64,000 nucleotides of DNA from Nymphaea colorata (Eukaryota > Streptophyta > Magnoliopsida > Nymphaeales > Nymphaeaceae), in contig NC_045141.1 of NCBI RefSeq assembly GCF_008831285.2, forward strand, positions 16,850,106 through 16,914,105. The letters are read 5' to 3'. The notes under the pieces were generated by a model. That model ran no database searches, had not been told where the DNA came from, and saw nothing but the letters and a program-made list of their open reading frames with translations. This document shows, in pieces, positions 12,706-24,674 of this stretch. Made by a program: the position numbers and the translations under genes. Position 1 is the stretch's first letter. Every line of letters starts with the position of its first letter.

Positions 12706-12831
12706 AGTCGGCAGATCCTCCAGCACTTGCACATTCATTGAGCACAGAGTCGGCAGATCCTCCAGCACTTGCACATTCATTGAGCACAGAGTCGGCAGAT
12801 CCTCCAGCACATGCACATTCATTGAGCACAG
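12706..12831. repeat. 42-bp minisatellite, three copies
   Basis: Three consecutive 42-bp units (12706-12747, 12748-12789, 12790-12831), each starting agtcggcagatcctccagca, differ by about one base. A single related unit is present in the orphan fragment near 43.19 kb, and RNL-C has a shorter relative near 23.51 kb. The array lies just above the RNL-B TATA box. Confidence 0.9.
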
Positions 12832-14859
12832 AGCGGCACCCAGCGACTTCACCATTTTCATTTTTTTTAAACTTTAATAAATCTAATAAATCAGAGATAT
12901 TTAATTTTTAAGGACCCACATCTGTTAATATTGCTTGACTCTGTTGTTCACACGGCACATATTGCTATGTCTCTTGAGGCACATAACGTGGTGATGTCTA
13001 AAACAACAATGAAACCATGAAAAACAATTGGTATATCGCAGTCAATTTATGTTATATACGAAAGAAAACATTTGGAAATACATCTTTTAAGGTGTTTTTT
13101 GATGTAATATGCCCTGTGTCTTTAGAATTGATTTTGCCATTAATTAAGTCGGCCATTCTTCATGCCTACATGTGAGCTTCCCAAGGCTGAGCACAGCCCC
13201 TGGTCGGGCCCCCCAATACCTGGCTCAACTTAGGACTGAGCACTGGCTAGAAAAAAATGGCACTGGGCCGGCCCGATCATTTATCAGGCTGGCTCAGATG
13301 GGCCCAATAAATTTTTTAGATATTTATTTTATTAATATATATAATATTTTATTACAATTAATTATAGTTATATATTATTATTATTTTTAGTTTGATCAGG
13401 GCGGGCCTTGGCCTGGTTTAGGCTTGGGTTTTAATAGTCGGGCCAGTACCCAGGTTTTGGGTGTCGAGCTGGGCCAGCCCGCCGGATGCCCAAGCTTATT
13501 CCCAAGCCATGTGAAAATCATGGTTTTTGTAAGGCCACAACTTTGATGACAAAAGAAGATGACTTCTTACTAAACAACCAATATAAACCAAACCACGTTT
13601 TGAGGTAAATTAATAATTTTAAACACATTTGCATATGCATGTTAATTAAAGCATGTATATATAAATGTGTATTTGTTGTCCGATGTCTACGGGTTTTGTT
13701 CCATTTATTATCTAGGACTCAACGATGGGTATGCAACGTTTTCTAACGAATTTGATCGAAAAGATTGAAATAGGTTGCCAACTCAATGGACAAATTAAAT
13801 CATATAACCCCAAGTTTTCAAACATGCAACCTAAAGTAATTGATTCCAAAATCTGAAAAAAAAGGGTATAAATCAAAGCTGTTATTGAAATATTATTCAT
13901 TGCCATCCCTATTGAACACCCACTGCCCTCCAGCAGTAGAAATTAGCCCTACCATTGGTGATTATTGAATATTATGTGTTGACATCCCTATCAACACCCA
14001 TCAGTAGTAGAAATAAGCCCCACCAAATATGAGTCAAGGATCTAACTTCTCTTACAATTATTGGTTATTGAAATGGAAAAGAAAAGAAAATCCCCAATGA
14101 GGTTGGCACATTGGGATCCAGTAGGGACTGGTAGGCGACCTATCAATATTTCAAACTCTAGAGTGTCAACTCATTATGCTGCAAATAAAAGGTCAGCGAC
14201 GTGCAAGTTGAAGCACGGCGAAAGTGACACCTCCAACCATCAAAACATGGTTTTTGCAAATTGAAGTACAGTGAGAGTGACACTTCCAATTATCAAAGCA
14301 TGTCTTAAGTTGAAGTGCAACAGGAGTGATACCTCCAACCCCATCAAAACATGCCTTGTATCCTGTGAGACCAAGAGTAGAGTCAAGGTTTCAACCTTGT
14401 CCAGTGGAAATTTCAACCTTGCTCAATAGAAAGAAAAAAGAAAACGAAAGATAACATAAACTTGAAATTTCAAGAGGTGCTCCTTTCCAAGAAAAATCAA
14501 AAGTACTTTGCCTTGGTGCTTCGTCCCCTTAGTAAGATATAATCACAAAAAATGCATTATTTTGAAAAAGAATGTGAAAAATAAGAGAAAATGAAATGCC
14601 ACTTAAAACTTAAAAAAACACATTTTTTTAAAAAATGTTAAAATCACGTTTTTCTTTTTTCATTTTTATTTTTATTTGTTACAAATCTACTTATCTTTTA
14701 ATGCTTGTGTAATTATTTTCTCACTTATTTTATTTTCTCTTTATTTTTATTTAAAAAAATCATTTTTCTCACATTTTTCAAGCCTACCGTATTATACCTG
14801 AGAAAAAACTCATCGTTTAAAACTCCGAAACATTATTTGTGAATATCGTCAGAAACGTT
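12832..14859. other. Intergenic repeat-derived DNA
   Basis: No gene is visible. It holds a copy of a GC-rich dispersed repeat (13160-13500), short repeats of the type 'aagtgacacctccaa' around 14.2-14.35 kb, and AT-rich sequence related to the 42.8-kb MITE family near 14.55-14.83 kb. Confidence 0.4.
13160..13500. repeat. GC-rich/AT-core dispersed repeat, copy 1
   Basis: Two GC-rich arms rich in ggcccgg/gggccgg flank an AT-only core (ttagatatttattttattaat...). Similar structures recur at 18.3, 18.8, 19.4, 25.5, 25.8 and 33.9 kb. It looks like a non-autonomous element family, but I could not define ends or target duplications. Confidence 0.5.
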
Positions 14860-15490
14860 TAACAACCAAAATTTTTAACAAAAGTTAACAACAAATACTT
14901 TCCTCCACACTTGTCCATAAAATTAGGCTCCCCTGAGAAATATACTGAGATTATAAGATCTTTTTCATGGAGGGCGGCCCGCCACGACAAATTAAATGAC
15001 TAAATAAATTTTACGAAATTTTTACATTACCAATGGAGGAGTCATTTTCACCTTGGAGAGGTGAAAGCTAATTGAAGCCAAACACATTATTGATCACTTG
15101 ATTCAAGAGTGCCACACGTCTATTTTTTAAAAAATTATGTTCTACTTATCTTAACTTTTTTTATTTTTGATAAAAAATAATCAAATCAAATACTCCACGG
15201 TATCCACCAAGAAAATTCACGACATGGGTTATATGCAATACTTATTTTTTAGCATTGTTTCAAATTAGAAAGAAAAAAATAACTTTTAGGGGTTGATGGC
15301 TTTGAGTAATGAAAAAAATTCATATTCATGGTTTCAATTTTCTTATCATCATGCACAACCTTATTTTACGATAATACTTAAGTTAAAACTATGAGCTTTC
15401 CATTTGACATATGTATACAACCATTATAATATCATATAACCATCATAATGGTCAATGGTCATGTAGCTATCGTCTTTTATCATGTCACAC
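14860..15490 (+). repeat. Dispersed repeat, inverted partner of 48.1-48.8 kb
   Basis: The sequence is, with substitutions and small indels, the reverse complement of about 48115-48790. Shared landmarks include ctttcctccacacttgtccat, agtgccacac / gtgtggcact and tttcttatcatcatgcacaacc. It is probably a transposon-derived segment, and contains no recognisable coding domain. Confidence 0.65.
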
Positions 15491-16189
15491 CTTCCATTAT
15501 GATAAATGATTGCTTCATAATGGTCAATGATTCCTCGATAGACAAACAAAACCAGCAGTGGAAGGTGAAAAGCATAGCTGGTTATAACTAATATGTGTTG
15601 TCTAATTGTATGTACATGATGTTTTTATTTCTCATAAATGTCTCCATTTTCTGGTCTGGCGTAATTGTTTTTACTGAGAATGTTCCAGTCAGAGTCCCAA
15701 AAAGGAGACAGATAACATCTTTTATATGTACATTGTGCAGTCAACATGCACATCCTAGGCTGGCAAGTCGAACAGAAGTAAAAATTTGGCACTTCATTCA
15801 CAATTTTGATGTACAAAAAGGTCTTTGGGCTTCTGCATTTAACCTCTTTACAAAAATGAAACATGAACTAATAATATAAGTTACCAAAGCATACAGTTTA
15901 AATTGCAGATCCACTACATGAAAGATAACAGGGGGCACCAATTTAACATGGAGAAAGAAATATAAAAGAACGATATTCACATTTCACTGTAAATCCATGT
16001 GCATTAGCCAGCAAGCAACATGTAAGGGTTTCAAGAAATGCAGAGATGCCAAAACAAGTGCAAGGTATTCACCACACAAGAATGTTAACTGGCTAGACTA
16101 AGATCAGTCTTCGACCATGCAAGCCAACTTTTATATACAAATGAAAGAAAAGAAGATGGCAGATTTCAGAAGCACAAAACGGGGCCATG
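15491..16189. other. Intergenic
   Basis: Nothing identifiable. Overlapping open frames on both strands near 15.6-15.9 kb have no recognisable motifs. Confidence 0.4.
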
Positions 16190-16460
16190 GGTGATGCCTA
16201 TCTCTGGAAGATGATTTCTTCTCTTTGGCTGATACCAAAACCAAGTCATTTTCCTTTTTCATTTTCTGCCTTACAATTTCCTTCTGCTTTTGTCTCCTTT
16301 CCAAATATTCCAACTAGTCCTTGGTGAGCTGTGGATCTTCTTCCTCATTATTTTCATCTTTATATGCCGCTTCTTCTTCTTCTTCCTCTTCATACTGGTC
16401 ATTGTCTTCGTACTGCTCATCTTCTTCATATTCATCCAACTCTCTATCACTCTGCTGCAA
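16190..16460 (-). pseudogene. Remnant of an acidic N-terminus, SPT2-like
   Basis: The minus strand reads an acidic stretch with EYEEDEQYEDNDQYEEEEE, then PQLTKD, an in-frame TAG, and LEYLERRQKQKEIVRQKMKK continuing in the same frame. Acidic Tyr/Glu run followed by a (L)EYLE-R-(K/Q) basic helix resembles the N-terminus of plant SPT2 histone-chaperone-like proteins. The stop codon interrupts it and no downstream SPT2 domain was found, so it is a relic if the assignment is right. Charged low-complexity sequence makes the family call weak. Confidence 0.3.
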
Positions 16461-17340
16461 CGAACATCCAATTTGTGGAACTGAGTTATTACCAATTACA
16501 ATATGTTAAGACTTAAGTACACAGGCACAAAAAAGGTTCATGGAAAAAAATGATGATTCATATGTCAAACCAGAAAACTGCTTACATATCTATCAGGTCC
16601 CCGCATTGGTTTATAACCATCAAAACCTTCTCAACTCATCTCAAGCATGTATCCTGCAAATCTGTGATACCCGTGCGTTGACTAACCAATATATATTTTG
16701 CTTTATATTCTGTTACAAAATCATATACAAGCAGAGACACAAGTATCTGACTTTACACTGCCCCAATTCTAGTCAGAGCAAAGTTCTTGGGACTGCCGAA
16801 AATGCACCACATTCACTAATATTCATCTTTATCACGGTAGAAACCAGTAGAAGTGTGCATTCTCCTAAGCACTAAGCAGAGGAGGGCCAGTTCTGAGCTT
16901 GTCTTTGCAGATTAGTTATATCGTATGGCAAGCCGGCAGAATTCCTGTAGACGACAGCAATTTGTTGGCACCATTTCTGAATGTATTTCCACTTTTCAAT
17001 TACCTAAAGAGCTTGTTTAGTGTGGTCAGATGCTTCAAGTATCAGAAGGGCATCACCCAGATGACATTCAACTATGCAACCACTGGATACTAAACGGATG
17101 AAAGTGAACAGATGTTCCCATGGCTTGTCAGCGGTAAAACGATTTAGAATTAGAGGTTTGTGATGAATGAATTTGAAAACATCAGCAGGAGAGAGAGAGC
17201 TGAAAACGAACTTAATTAAGGAGGCCAATGTACAAAGATACACCAGCTCGCAATGAGTGTTGAGAGGGGAACAACAAACTTCAAAACAGAAATTAAGTAG
17301 AAACTAGAAACGAAAACGATGGAAGGTCGAAACAAATTCA
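16461..17340. other. Intergenic
   Basis: No recognisable gene. An open frame at 17004-17243 (-) lacks known motifs. Confidence 0.4.
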
Positions 17341-17344
17341 TGAA

Positions 17345-17510
17345 ATCCTGAAGGTGGCTAGCTCTATGATGAGAGAGACTTCACTCCAAACCAAGGATGC
17401 AATGGCCGAACGATCGTATGTTGCATTCCTATAAAGAATATCATTCCTGATAGTCCAAATTGACCGCCAAAAGACAAACAGTCAGATCTTCCAAAAGATA
17501 ATATCCATGC
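17345..17510 (-). mobile_element. LINE (L1-type) polyprotein remnant
   Basis: On the minus strand the frame reads FVFWRSIWTIRNDILYRNAT and continues into SLVWSEV. The W-S-I-W-x-x-R-N-D pattern is typical of the C-terminal region, after the zinc-binding reverse-transcriptase domain, of plant LINE polyproteins. A stop codon lies a few residues upstream, so this is a dead fragment. Confidence 0.5.
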
Positions 17511-17637
17511 TTTGTAGAGATTTCAGGTTCTTTGTTACTTTTTGTAGTCACGGGCTGAATTGGAGTTTGAAAATATTTCATGTTGACAACCTTTTAAGTT
17601 GAGCACGATGTGTTGGATGTTATTTCTGTCTCATATG

Positions 17638-17819
17638 TTAGTAATAATATAACCGGTCGGTCTTCAGACCCTTATTTGGTTTATATTTCTTCTCAATTTG
17701 AGTTTAATTTTAATTTCACTATTTAATATTAGTAATAATATAACCGGTCGGTCCTCAGACCCTTATTTGGTTTATATTTCTTCTCAATTTGAGTTTAATT
17801 TTAATTTCACTATTTAATA
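17638..17819. repeat. 91-bp tandem duplication
   Basis: The unit at 17638-17728 (ttagtaataatataaccggt...) is repeated at 17729-17819 with one visible difference (tcttcagacc versus tcctcagacc), so it is recent. Confidence 0.85.
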
Positions 17820-18329
17820 AGCCGCGTCTCAACTCTCTTGTATGTCAGACACATACACACGACAAACTCGACAAGAACGCAAACTCCGACGGCACAAATT
17901 ACAAAAATATTTCGTGGTAATGTGCTGCTGAAATTCAATGGACAAATTAAGTATTATTAATCACAACTTTGAAAGAATCTAAAGTAGTTGATTTAAACAC
18001 CAACAAACTTTGGTACACATTAAAGCACAATAAACTGTTATTAATACCCTATGATGTTTATAAGATAAATATTAAGGCCTGTTTGATAGCCCCAAGGATT
18101 CGAGGACAAGGGCAAAAAAAAATTTACATGTAAATTTTATCAAATTTTAGTTGTTTATATAAAAATTTTGAAAAATGATATTTCAGTCCACGTCAAAATT
18201 TAAAAACGTTAGTTCAACCCTTTTCATGGAAAACTTCAACTCTTCCTTTGTTGAAGGCATATCCTAAATCCTTTTATTGCAAAGTAAATTTCACCTCACA
18301 AAAGCAAGGGGTTCACTACAAGTCTCACT

Positions 18330-19620
18330 CTGCCTTTGCGCAGGCCAGGCCCGATATCCCGAATCTCGGCTTAGGACCCAGATCGACCCATTTGACAATA
18401 AAAAAATTATAAAATAATTATTTATAAATATAAAATTTATTTTTAATAATATAATACATGTTATATAATAATTTTTTTTTAAAATTATTAACAGGCCAAA
18501 TCTGGCTTGACTGCGCCGACCTAGGCCGCACCATCCAGCCCTGGCTTGGGCCCCACCTGGCCGAGTATGAATATGGTAGTGGGGGAATGTGGTAGGTTTT
18601 TGTGGTATAATTTAATTTATGGGTCCCACAGATTAAAATCCCTTTATCTCTCAAAGTTGAATCGAAAATCACATTTTTTAAATAATTGTGCTTATATTTG
18701 AAAATTGTGAACTTAGCTATGAGGAATGAGAAAAGTTATATCATGAATGTGGCCTAAAGCTCATTGTAGTTAAGGGTGGGTATCGGGTCGGGTTGGCCGG
18801 TCAGGTAAGACCCAACCTGGGTCGGTCTGACGGGCCCAAATCCTGAGCCCAGGCCAAACCCGATATCTCGGGTCTCGGTTCGGGTGGGGCCCAACCCGCC
18901 CTGTTTGACAATAAAAAAAGTTTAAATATAAAATAAAATTTTATATTATAATATACATATTATTAAATTTAATAATAATAAACAAATATTTTTTTTAATT
19001 GTTAATGGGCCAGACAGGTACCCTGGCACATGCCTACTCTTTTAAGCATTTAAAGAAAATTAATAGGAGAGGAATCAGATACATTTTGTGGTTCAATTTA
19101 ATTTATGGGCCCCAGAAACTAAAATCCTTTTATCTCCGTGTGCTAATTTCTCCTTTATTTAAAAAAACTATCAAAAGTACCAATGAGAAGAATTTTGGAA
19201 ACATTGTTTAAAGATTCTCTTTTCCAAGATCAAAGTTAAATCGAAAATCACATTTTTAAAATAATCATGCTCATATTTGAAAATTGTGAACTTAGCTTTG
19301 AGGAATAAGAAAAGTTACATCGTGAATGTGGCCGACCTGCTCCTTGTAGTCCCTTTTTTTTAAGGGTGGGCGTCCGCCCAGCCCGGCCCAAGTCGGCCCA
19401 TCAGGTCTAAGGCCTGGGCCCTACCAGCCCGTTTGATAATAAAAAATATTTTTTAATTATGAAATATTTTTTATAATATAAAATTTATTTTTAATAATAA
19501 ATACATATTATTAAATTTAAAAATAATAAATTTTTTTTTTTTTTAATTGTTAACGTGCTAGATCGATCCGAGCCGAACCGACCCCGGCAGCACCATCAGG
19601 CCTGACCGGACCGGGTAGTA
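18330..19620. repeat. Cluster of three GC-rich/AT-core repeats
   Basis: Three copies lie at about 18330-18560, 18770-19030 and 19365-19620. Each has GC-rich arms containing gggcc/cccgg words around an AT-only core. Between them a second repeated sequence (tttatgggtccc / tttatgggcccc, then aaattgtgaacttagct) occurs twice, and again near 31.3 and 43.35 kb. No coding capacity is seen. Confidence 0.55.
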
Positions 19621-19745
19621 GGTACCTCTCGCCGGTGGCAAAGGCCTTTAAAAAACAAATAGTGGGAGAATCTGATAGGGCATGATGATCAAATTTATCC
19701 AAACATATTGGAGACCAAACAAACCAGAAAAGGAAAAAATCATTG

Positions 19746-19910
19746 CCTATAGACAACGACCAAGAATCAATGAATAAAAGACGATTCCAAGTTACAAACT
19801 ATCCCTGCAGAAATGCCAAGGTCACTTCTTCCATTGCCTACAGACAACGACCAACAATCACGATTCCAAGTTACAAACTATCCATGCAGAAATCTCAAGT
19901 TTATTTCCTC
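19746..19910. repeat. 91-bp duplication spanning the RNL-C stop codon
   Basis: The segment from 19746 (cctatagacaacgaccaa...) is repeated from 19837 with an 11-bp deletion. The second copy contains the RNL-C stop codon and last codons; the first lies in the presumed 3' UTR. Confidence 0.75.
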
Positions 19911-22900
19911 TCTGCGCACTTCTAGCTTACTGGGGTCGAATCCACAAGAAATCCACAGTGAAGCAACTTCCTCATCACAAACCACCTTCTTCAAACGTTC
20001 CATTTGCACCAGAGAAGGAGGCAGGTCCATGATGCTTGAGCAGGATCTCATGTCAATCTTCTCCAGGCTGCTCAGTTTTCCTATTTCTTCAGGAAAAACA
20101 CCCAAACTATAACAGTTTGAGATATCCAAGAACCTGAGTTCTGAGAGTTGGCTCACCGAGTGCGGTAAGCGTTCCAATGTCCCGCAGGCCTGCAATCGCA
20201 GGACTTTCAATTTTCTCAGTTTATCAATGCTCTCTGGCAGACTAAGCAAGTCAGGGAAATTGGTTATGCTTAACTTCTCCAGACTGGAAATGTGGCAGAT
20301 GGTATCCGGCAATTCATCCAAGTCAGTGCAGTAATCTATTTCCAGATCCCTGACACTTGGAAACAATGAAGGGATGTGCAGTAGATGGCGAACGTCACAG
20401 AGGACTAGTGAAAGCTTATGCAGATCCTGAGGCTGCACAGGGGAAGCACCTGTTATTATGGAAGTGACAGTTTCTCTAAACTTCCACACTCTGGACCACA
20501 ATAGGGATCCTTCTTCCACCATCCGCAGTGGCTCAGCGGGCAGTGATATCTTTCTAAACATTACCCTCTTTAGTTTATTTAAAGAAGACAATAGGAAGAG
20601 TCCATCGAGTTCTGCACGGTTGGAACCATGATTGGCAACAACCAGAACTTTGAGATTCTTCATATTTTGCAGGAATGGTGGTAAGAAGTAGGAAGTTGCT
20701 GAGTCGAAGTTGAGGATGAGGACTTCAGCATTAGGTAGGTCTAGATCTGGCCAGTCCCATCTTTTCATTTCCCCTGCACCGAAACCAGAGAAACGGCAAT
20801 GTTCAGAACCCCATCACCAGAACCACTCACATGGGAGCACCGCATGTGTTGCAGTGAAACGAGTTCAATGTAGTCCTGGGCCAATATTAAGTTTAGTTGC
20901 AGAGTCATGGTGATTACCAGTGTTTATCGAGGCAAGCGTTACTTGGCTGGTTCGATTCTTTTCCCGCGTCCAAGTATCTGGGATGTTGCCCTCTTTCTTT
21001 TCCATGATCAGCCTCGTATTATTCTGGCTCGCATCTTTCTTTTTCATCTCGAGGATGGTCAATTCTCTCAGTACATCGTGCTGACATACAGAGAGACTAC
21101 TTATACTCCCATCTGGATCTCCAGCAGCACCACTGAAAGATTAATTTGTCATCAGTTACGTAGCAAGTCAAGTGGATCAAGTTTTAGTAGCATAACGCTA
21201 AAATTGCTCCATGGCTGAAATATATAATGATACGGCACCACCAGGTTTTATGTAGAGCGATTCCTGAGAACCAGCTCCTTGAATCAGGGTATCAAAATTG
21301 TAACCAGAACCAATTTTAGAAAGAAAGAGGGAAAGATCCCTACAGAGTTCAGGTACACTTTGCTTTCTGCAATTTTGTTCTTTTGCTGCAAAGGTGGTCA
21401 GGGGGAGGCAAATCCCTGCTCAAACACTTAAGAATTGACGACTCAATGAAAAAAGGATTTTGTAAGTAATAAATTCATAGCATAAATATAAACCTAAAAC
21501 TTGTTTCGGGAAATTTTCATACCATTTTCTGTCAACGAGTTTGACAAGATTTCTTCGGCCTAGTTCTCGAAGAATCACGTAAGCGCGATTCTCATCCATG
21601 TCACGTGTTTCAGTCCACATGTCTATGATTGCGCTCGCAGGGATCCTCTGGTCTTCCGGAAAAGAGCCGAAGTCCAAGAAGCACTCGCGTTCTTCCTCCG
21701 TCAACGGTGTAAGACTGGTGGAGAAGCATTCCGTGATTATCTTTTCCATGATCCCACCAGTCTGTTCAAGTCTATTCGCTGTATCTTGCCACTCCCTCCC
21801 GTCTTTCTTCGCCAAAGAGCCTCCTATCAGCTCCAATGCTAGAGGGTGAAGCTTGCATCCTCTCACTATCTGCAGAAATGGGAAAAAGTGCTTCACAAGG
21901 AGAAGAAGATGGAGTTTTTTGTTTCTTTCTATTGAGGCTGGGCATGCTGATGCAAAATATACCTTGTCTATTAGGTCCTTATTTGGCTTCCAGGATCTTT
22001 CAGGGTCGACTCCATTGAAAGCATGGTGCTCAAATAGTTTTCTAGCATCATCCTCTCTCAGCAAGTTCATAGTGTGACACCAATCACATACACTATCGAG
22101 TTCAGTTCTTGATGTTATGAGAATTTTGGAACCTTTTGCACCCTTGATTGCTGACACCAGATCCCTGATGATGCCCTCGTCGTCGATCCAAACATCATCC
22201 AAGACTATTAGCACCTTCTCCGTTCTTCCCCTCAGACAAGATGCAAGCTCGTTGATTGCATCCCGTTGGTTCACGAATGTGCCAACATTTACATGCAACT
22301 TCTCAAGTAGTCCTCGACAGATCCTTTCCAGATCAGGCGAGTGAGAAACCGATTGAAAGATGAGTTTCTCGTATTCATCTGGAGGAGATGAAAGGGAAAA
22401 AAAATTTTAAAAAGGGAAATAATTACCCAATTTTGTCTTAATTAAATGCTAATTACTGATATTAAATAAAAACAAAAATTGTCAAAGGTGGATGTCGGGG
22501 CCGGGCCGGGGGTGCATGCTGTCGCTGTTCCAAAGGTGGCTGTTTGCTCTAGCATAGGTTTGTGGCAACGATGGAACTTAGCTAGACTCGGAAGGGAAGC
22601 ATACAAACACAATGACAAACGAAGGGAACGTGATTGAGCAACGGAAGGCGGAAAGTACCTTTGATATCTGCTTCCCTGCAGAGCTTGTTCGCCAAGGTGG
22701 TCTTTCCGCACCCACCAATCCCACAAACGCAGACCACCCGATGCGTCCTCAATCTCCTCTTCACCTCCCCCAGAGGCTCCTCTATCCCAAACACCTCTGC
22801 AGGGAGAGGAGGCAAAGCAGCAGCAGCAACAGAACCTCCCCCACCTACCACCTTTTCCAAGTTGCAGTTCATTGCCTTGATGCTCGATTTCACTTCCAGA

Positions 22901-23238
22901 ACCACCCCCAGCGTCTCGGCCCCTATGAATCCCTGAATCGTTTTTTCTAGCTCTTCCAGTCCCTTGGAGTAGATGGCTCGCTTGAGGGGGTTCCAGTGGC
23001 GAACTTGGGAACACTTGCTTATGAGAACTCTGCCCCTTTCCATCTCACGGAGCAGATCCTCAGCCACTGTCTCCCTCGACGTCTGTTGGTCGAGCATTAC
23101 TCGTAATCTTCCCCACAGTATCTCCAGCCGCTTGTACTGCTGTTGGAACTCGGAAGGAGCGCCCGCCAACTTTTTCAATAACTCCCACACCTGTTGTGCG
23201 GCAACGCCGGCAGCAGCCCCGATCACAATTTCTGCCAT
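19878..23238 (-). CDS. RNL-C: intact RPW8-NB-ARC-LRR helper-type NLR, 5 exons, 817 aa
   Basis: Exons 23238-22659, 22378-21963, 21869-21523, 21132-20918 and 20773-19878 join with phases 1, 0, 2, 1 and total 2454 nt. The ATG at 23238 gives MAEIVIGAAAGVAAQ, an RPW8 start; the longer upstream frame reads through promoter sequence. Motifs: P-loop GIGGCGKTT (173-181), kinase 2 VLIVLDDVW (249-257), CFLDFGSFPED (395-405), QHD (465-467). LRRs run from about 520 to the end (EEINLRFLHG), with repeated L-x-x-LP-x-x-(I/V) units. Two oddities: the usual GLPLAL is KLHPLAL (338-344), and exon 2 begins DEYEKLIFQSV instead of the GKFGEIVFLTV type seen in RNL-A. It is probably active given the clean frame, but the altered GLPL loop could change nucleotide handling. 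Confidence 0.92.
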
Positions 23239-23289
23239 CTTCGCCAGCACCGAATTACCAAACCTCCAAAACGAGGAAACTACACCGGA

Positions 23290-23420
23290 GTAAGAAAGCC
23301 GCCAGAGAGAGAGATGGTGAGGAGTTCTAAGTTTTTTCTGTTTCCATAGCAGAATATATAGATCTTTGGTACCTGGTGGGAGGGAGAATTTTCTTGGGGA
23401 CATCGTGGTCGACACGTTGA
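23290..23420 (-). promoter_or_regulatory. RNL-C promoter module
   Basis: A TATA box (TATATATTC on the minus strand, 23353-23361) lies about 115 bp above the ATG, preceded by acctggtgggagg and followed by gttctaag and a GA/CT-rich run at 23301-23313. The same order of blocks is seen upstream of RNL-B and the RPW8 loci at 25 and 33 kb. Confidence 0.55.
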
Positions 23421-23599
23421 ACATTTCAGAGCTAGCAAAGAGGAGACCGTGTCCGCGGGTTGACAAATGCCATTGTCGGAAATTGCTTCTCGCAGAATCA
23501 GCGTTAGGAGGCGGAGTCGACAGACACTAATTATTTGCCCACCTAACGAGCCAAGGAGCAGCGCGCAGCATACTTTGACCAACAGTGGATGTGACACCC

Positions 23600-24674
23600 G
23601 TCGATGATTCCATGTTTTCTTTTAGTGTTTATTTTCAATCACGAGCTAATTTTTCATTTTTATTTTTAAAATATTGCTTTAATAAATCAGAAATATCTAA
23701 TTGTTAACGAACCGTATCTGTTAATATTGCTTGATTATATACTGCTCATGATTTAATATTCCTTTTCCTATTATTTCTTCTGCCGAATCAATCTTGGCGT
23801 CAGAAGAGGAAGTCATGGTTCTGTAAGTCATCGGTATCTGGAGTCGGATACAACACAAGCTTGCTGCACCAGAAAGCCATATCAAAATTCACGTTCAAAT
23901 TCAAATTCAACTCCGGCTGTACATGAACCGCCAACAGAGTGTGTGTGAAAATGAAATGGCTTTTATGATATACCCATTTTTGGCCGTTCCAGATGATTCC
24001 GGTGATCCCCGCCGTCGGTTGAAAAGTTCATCACTGGCTTCCGACTTTCCGTCCGCCATGTGAAAGGTACATGTCCCTTTAGTTCCAGATTTTGCATCGA
24101 AGGATTTTGTGATGCTAATTGTTTGCAGGAAAGCGGAATTCAGATGATGCGATCATGACACATACAGGCTTTTCATGATCTTCGTAAAACAATATCCCAA
24201 CCATTAAGACTTGCCTGCAGATCACGTTCGAATTGCGTGCACTACATGACTACATGTCTAATGTCATGATTTGGCTCCGGCCCTAATATATACAATCATT
24301 ATTATTGACCCTACATATAACCTACTTTAGAAGGTGATTTACGAAAATCACTCCAGGCCTATTGGTTTTCTCTCACAAGCATCCGGATGGAAAAAAAATT
24401 ATGCACCGGAAAAAGATGAAGACTTCGAGAACGAATGTTTTTTTATTAGAAGGAGCACAACACAACTTAGGCACACTCCCTTGCATACACCAAGATCATT
24501 ATTTTTTAAGACACCAATACCATCAACGCTATGATAATGGGCCATTATTTATGGCCACTACATGCATGCATGCTTATTAAACATGACATTGCAAATCCAA
24601 ATGAAGTCCTCCTAACCCCCACAACTTGCTTTGCCATCACTGCATGGCATTAAATTGCTCTGCCATCACTACAA
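23600..24674. other. Intergenic
   Basis: No gene found. Sequence immediately before the RPW8 remnant (24440-24660) includes words such as agaaggagcacaacacaac, cacactcccttg and acttgctttgccatcac that recur downstream of the RPW8-only genes at 32.9 and 44.95 kb, so it is part of the duplicated locus. Confidence 0.5.

Noticed and set aside
12706-12831. CRISPR-like regular repeats
   Set aside because: Units are contiguous without spacers, and the genome is a plant; it is a minisatellite.
12568-12877. Open frames on both strands with a repeated 14-residue unit
   Set aside because: They simply translate the 42-bp minisatellite upstream of RNL-B; no domain and no conservation as protein.
16271-16516. 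Several Ser/Leu/Phe-rich plus-strand open frames
   Set aside because: They are reverse readings of the acidic Glu-rich minus-strand relic; composition alone explains their length.
22442-23014. 190-codon open frame with a Cys run antisense-like to exon 1 of RNL-C
   Set aside because: It is an alternative frame of RNL-C exon 1 on the same strand, not a separate gene; it is useful only as evidence for the frameshift origin of the RPW8-only tails.
23239-23466. 76-codon upstream extension of RNL-C
   Set aside because: It would translate the TATA box and promoter module; the RPW8 start at 23238 fits all paralogues.
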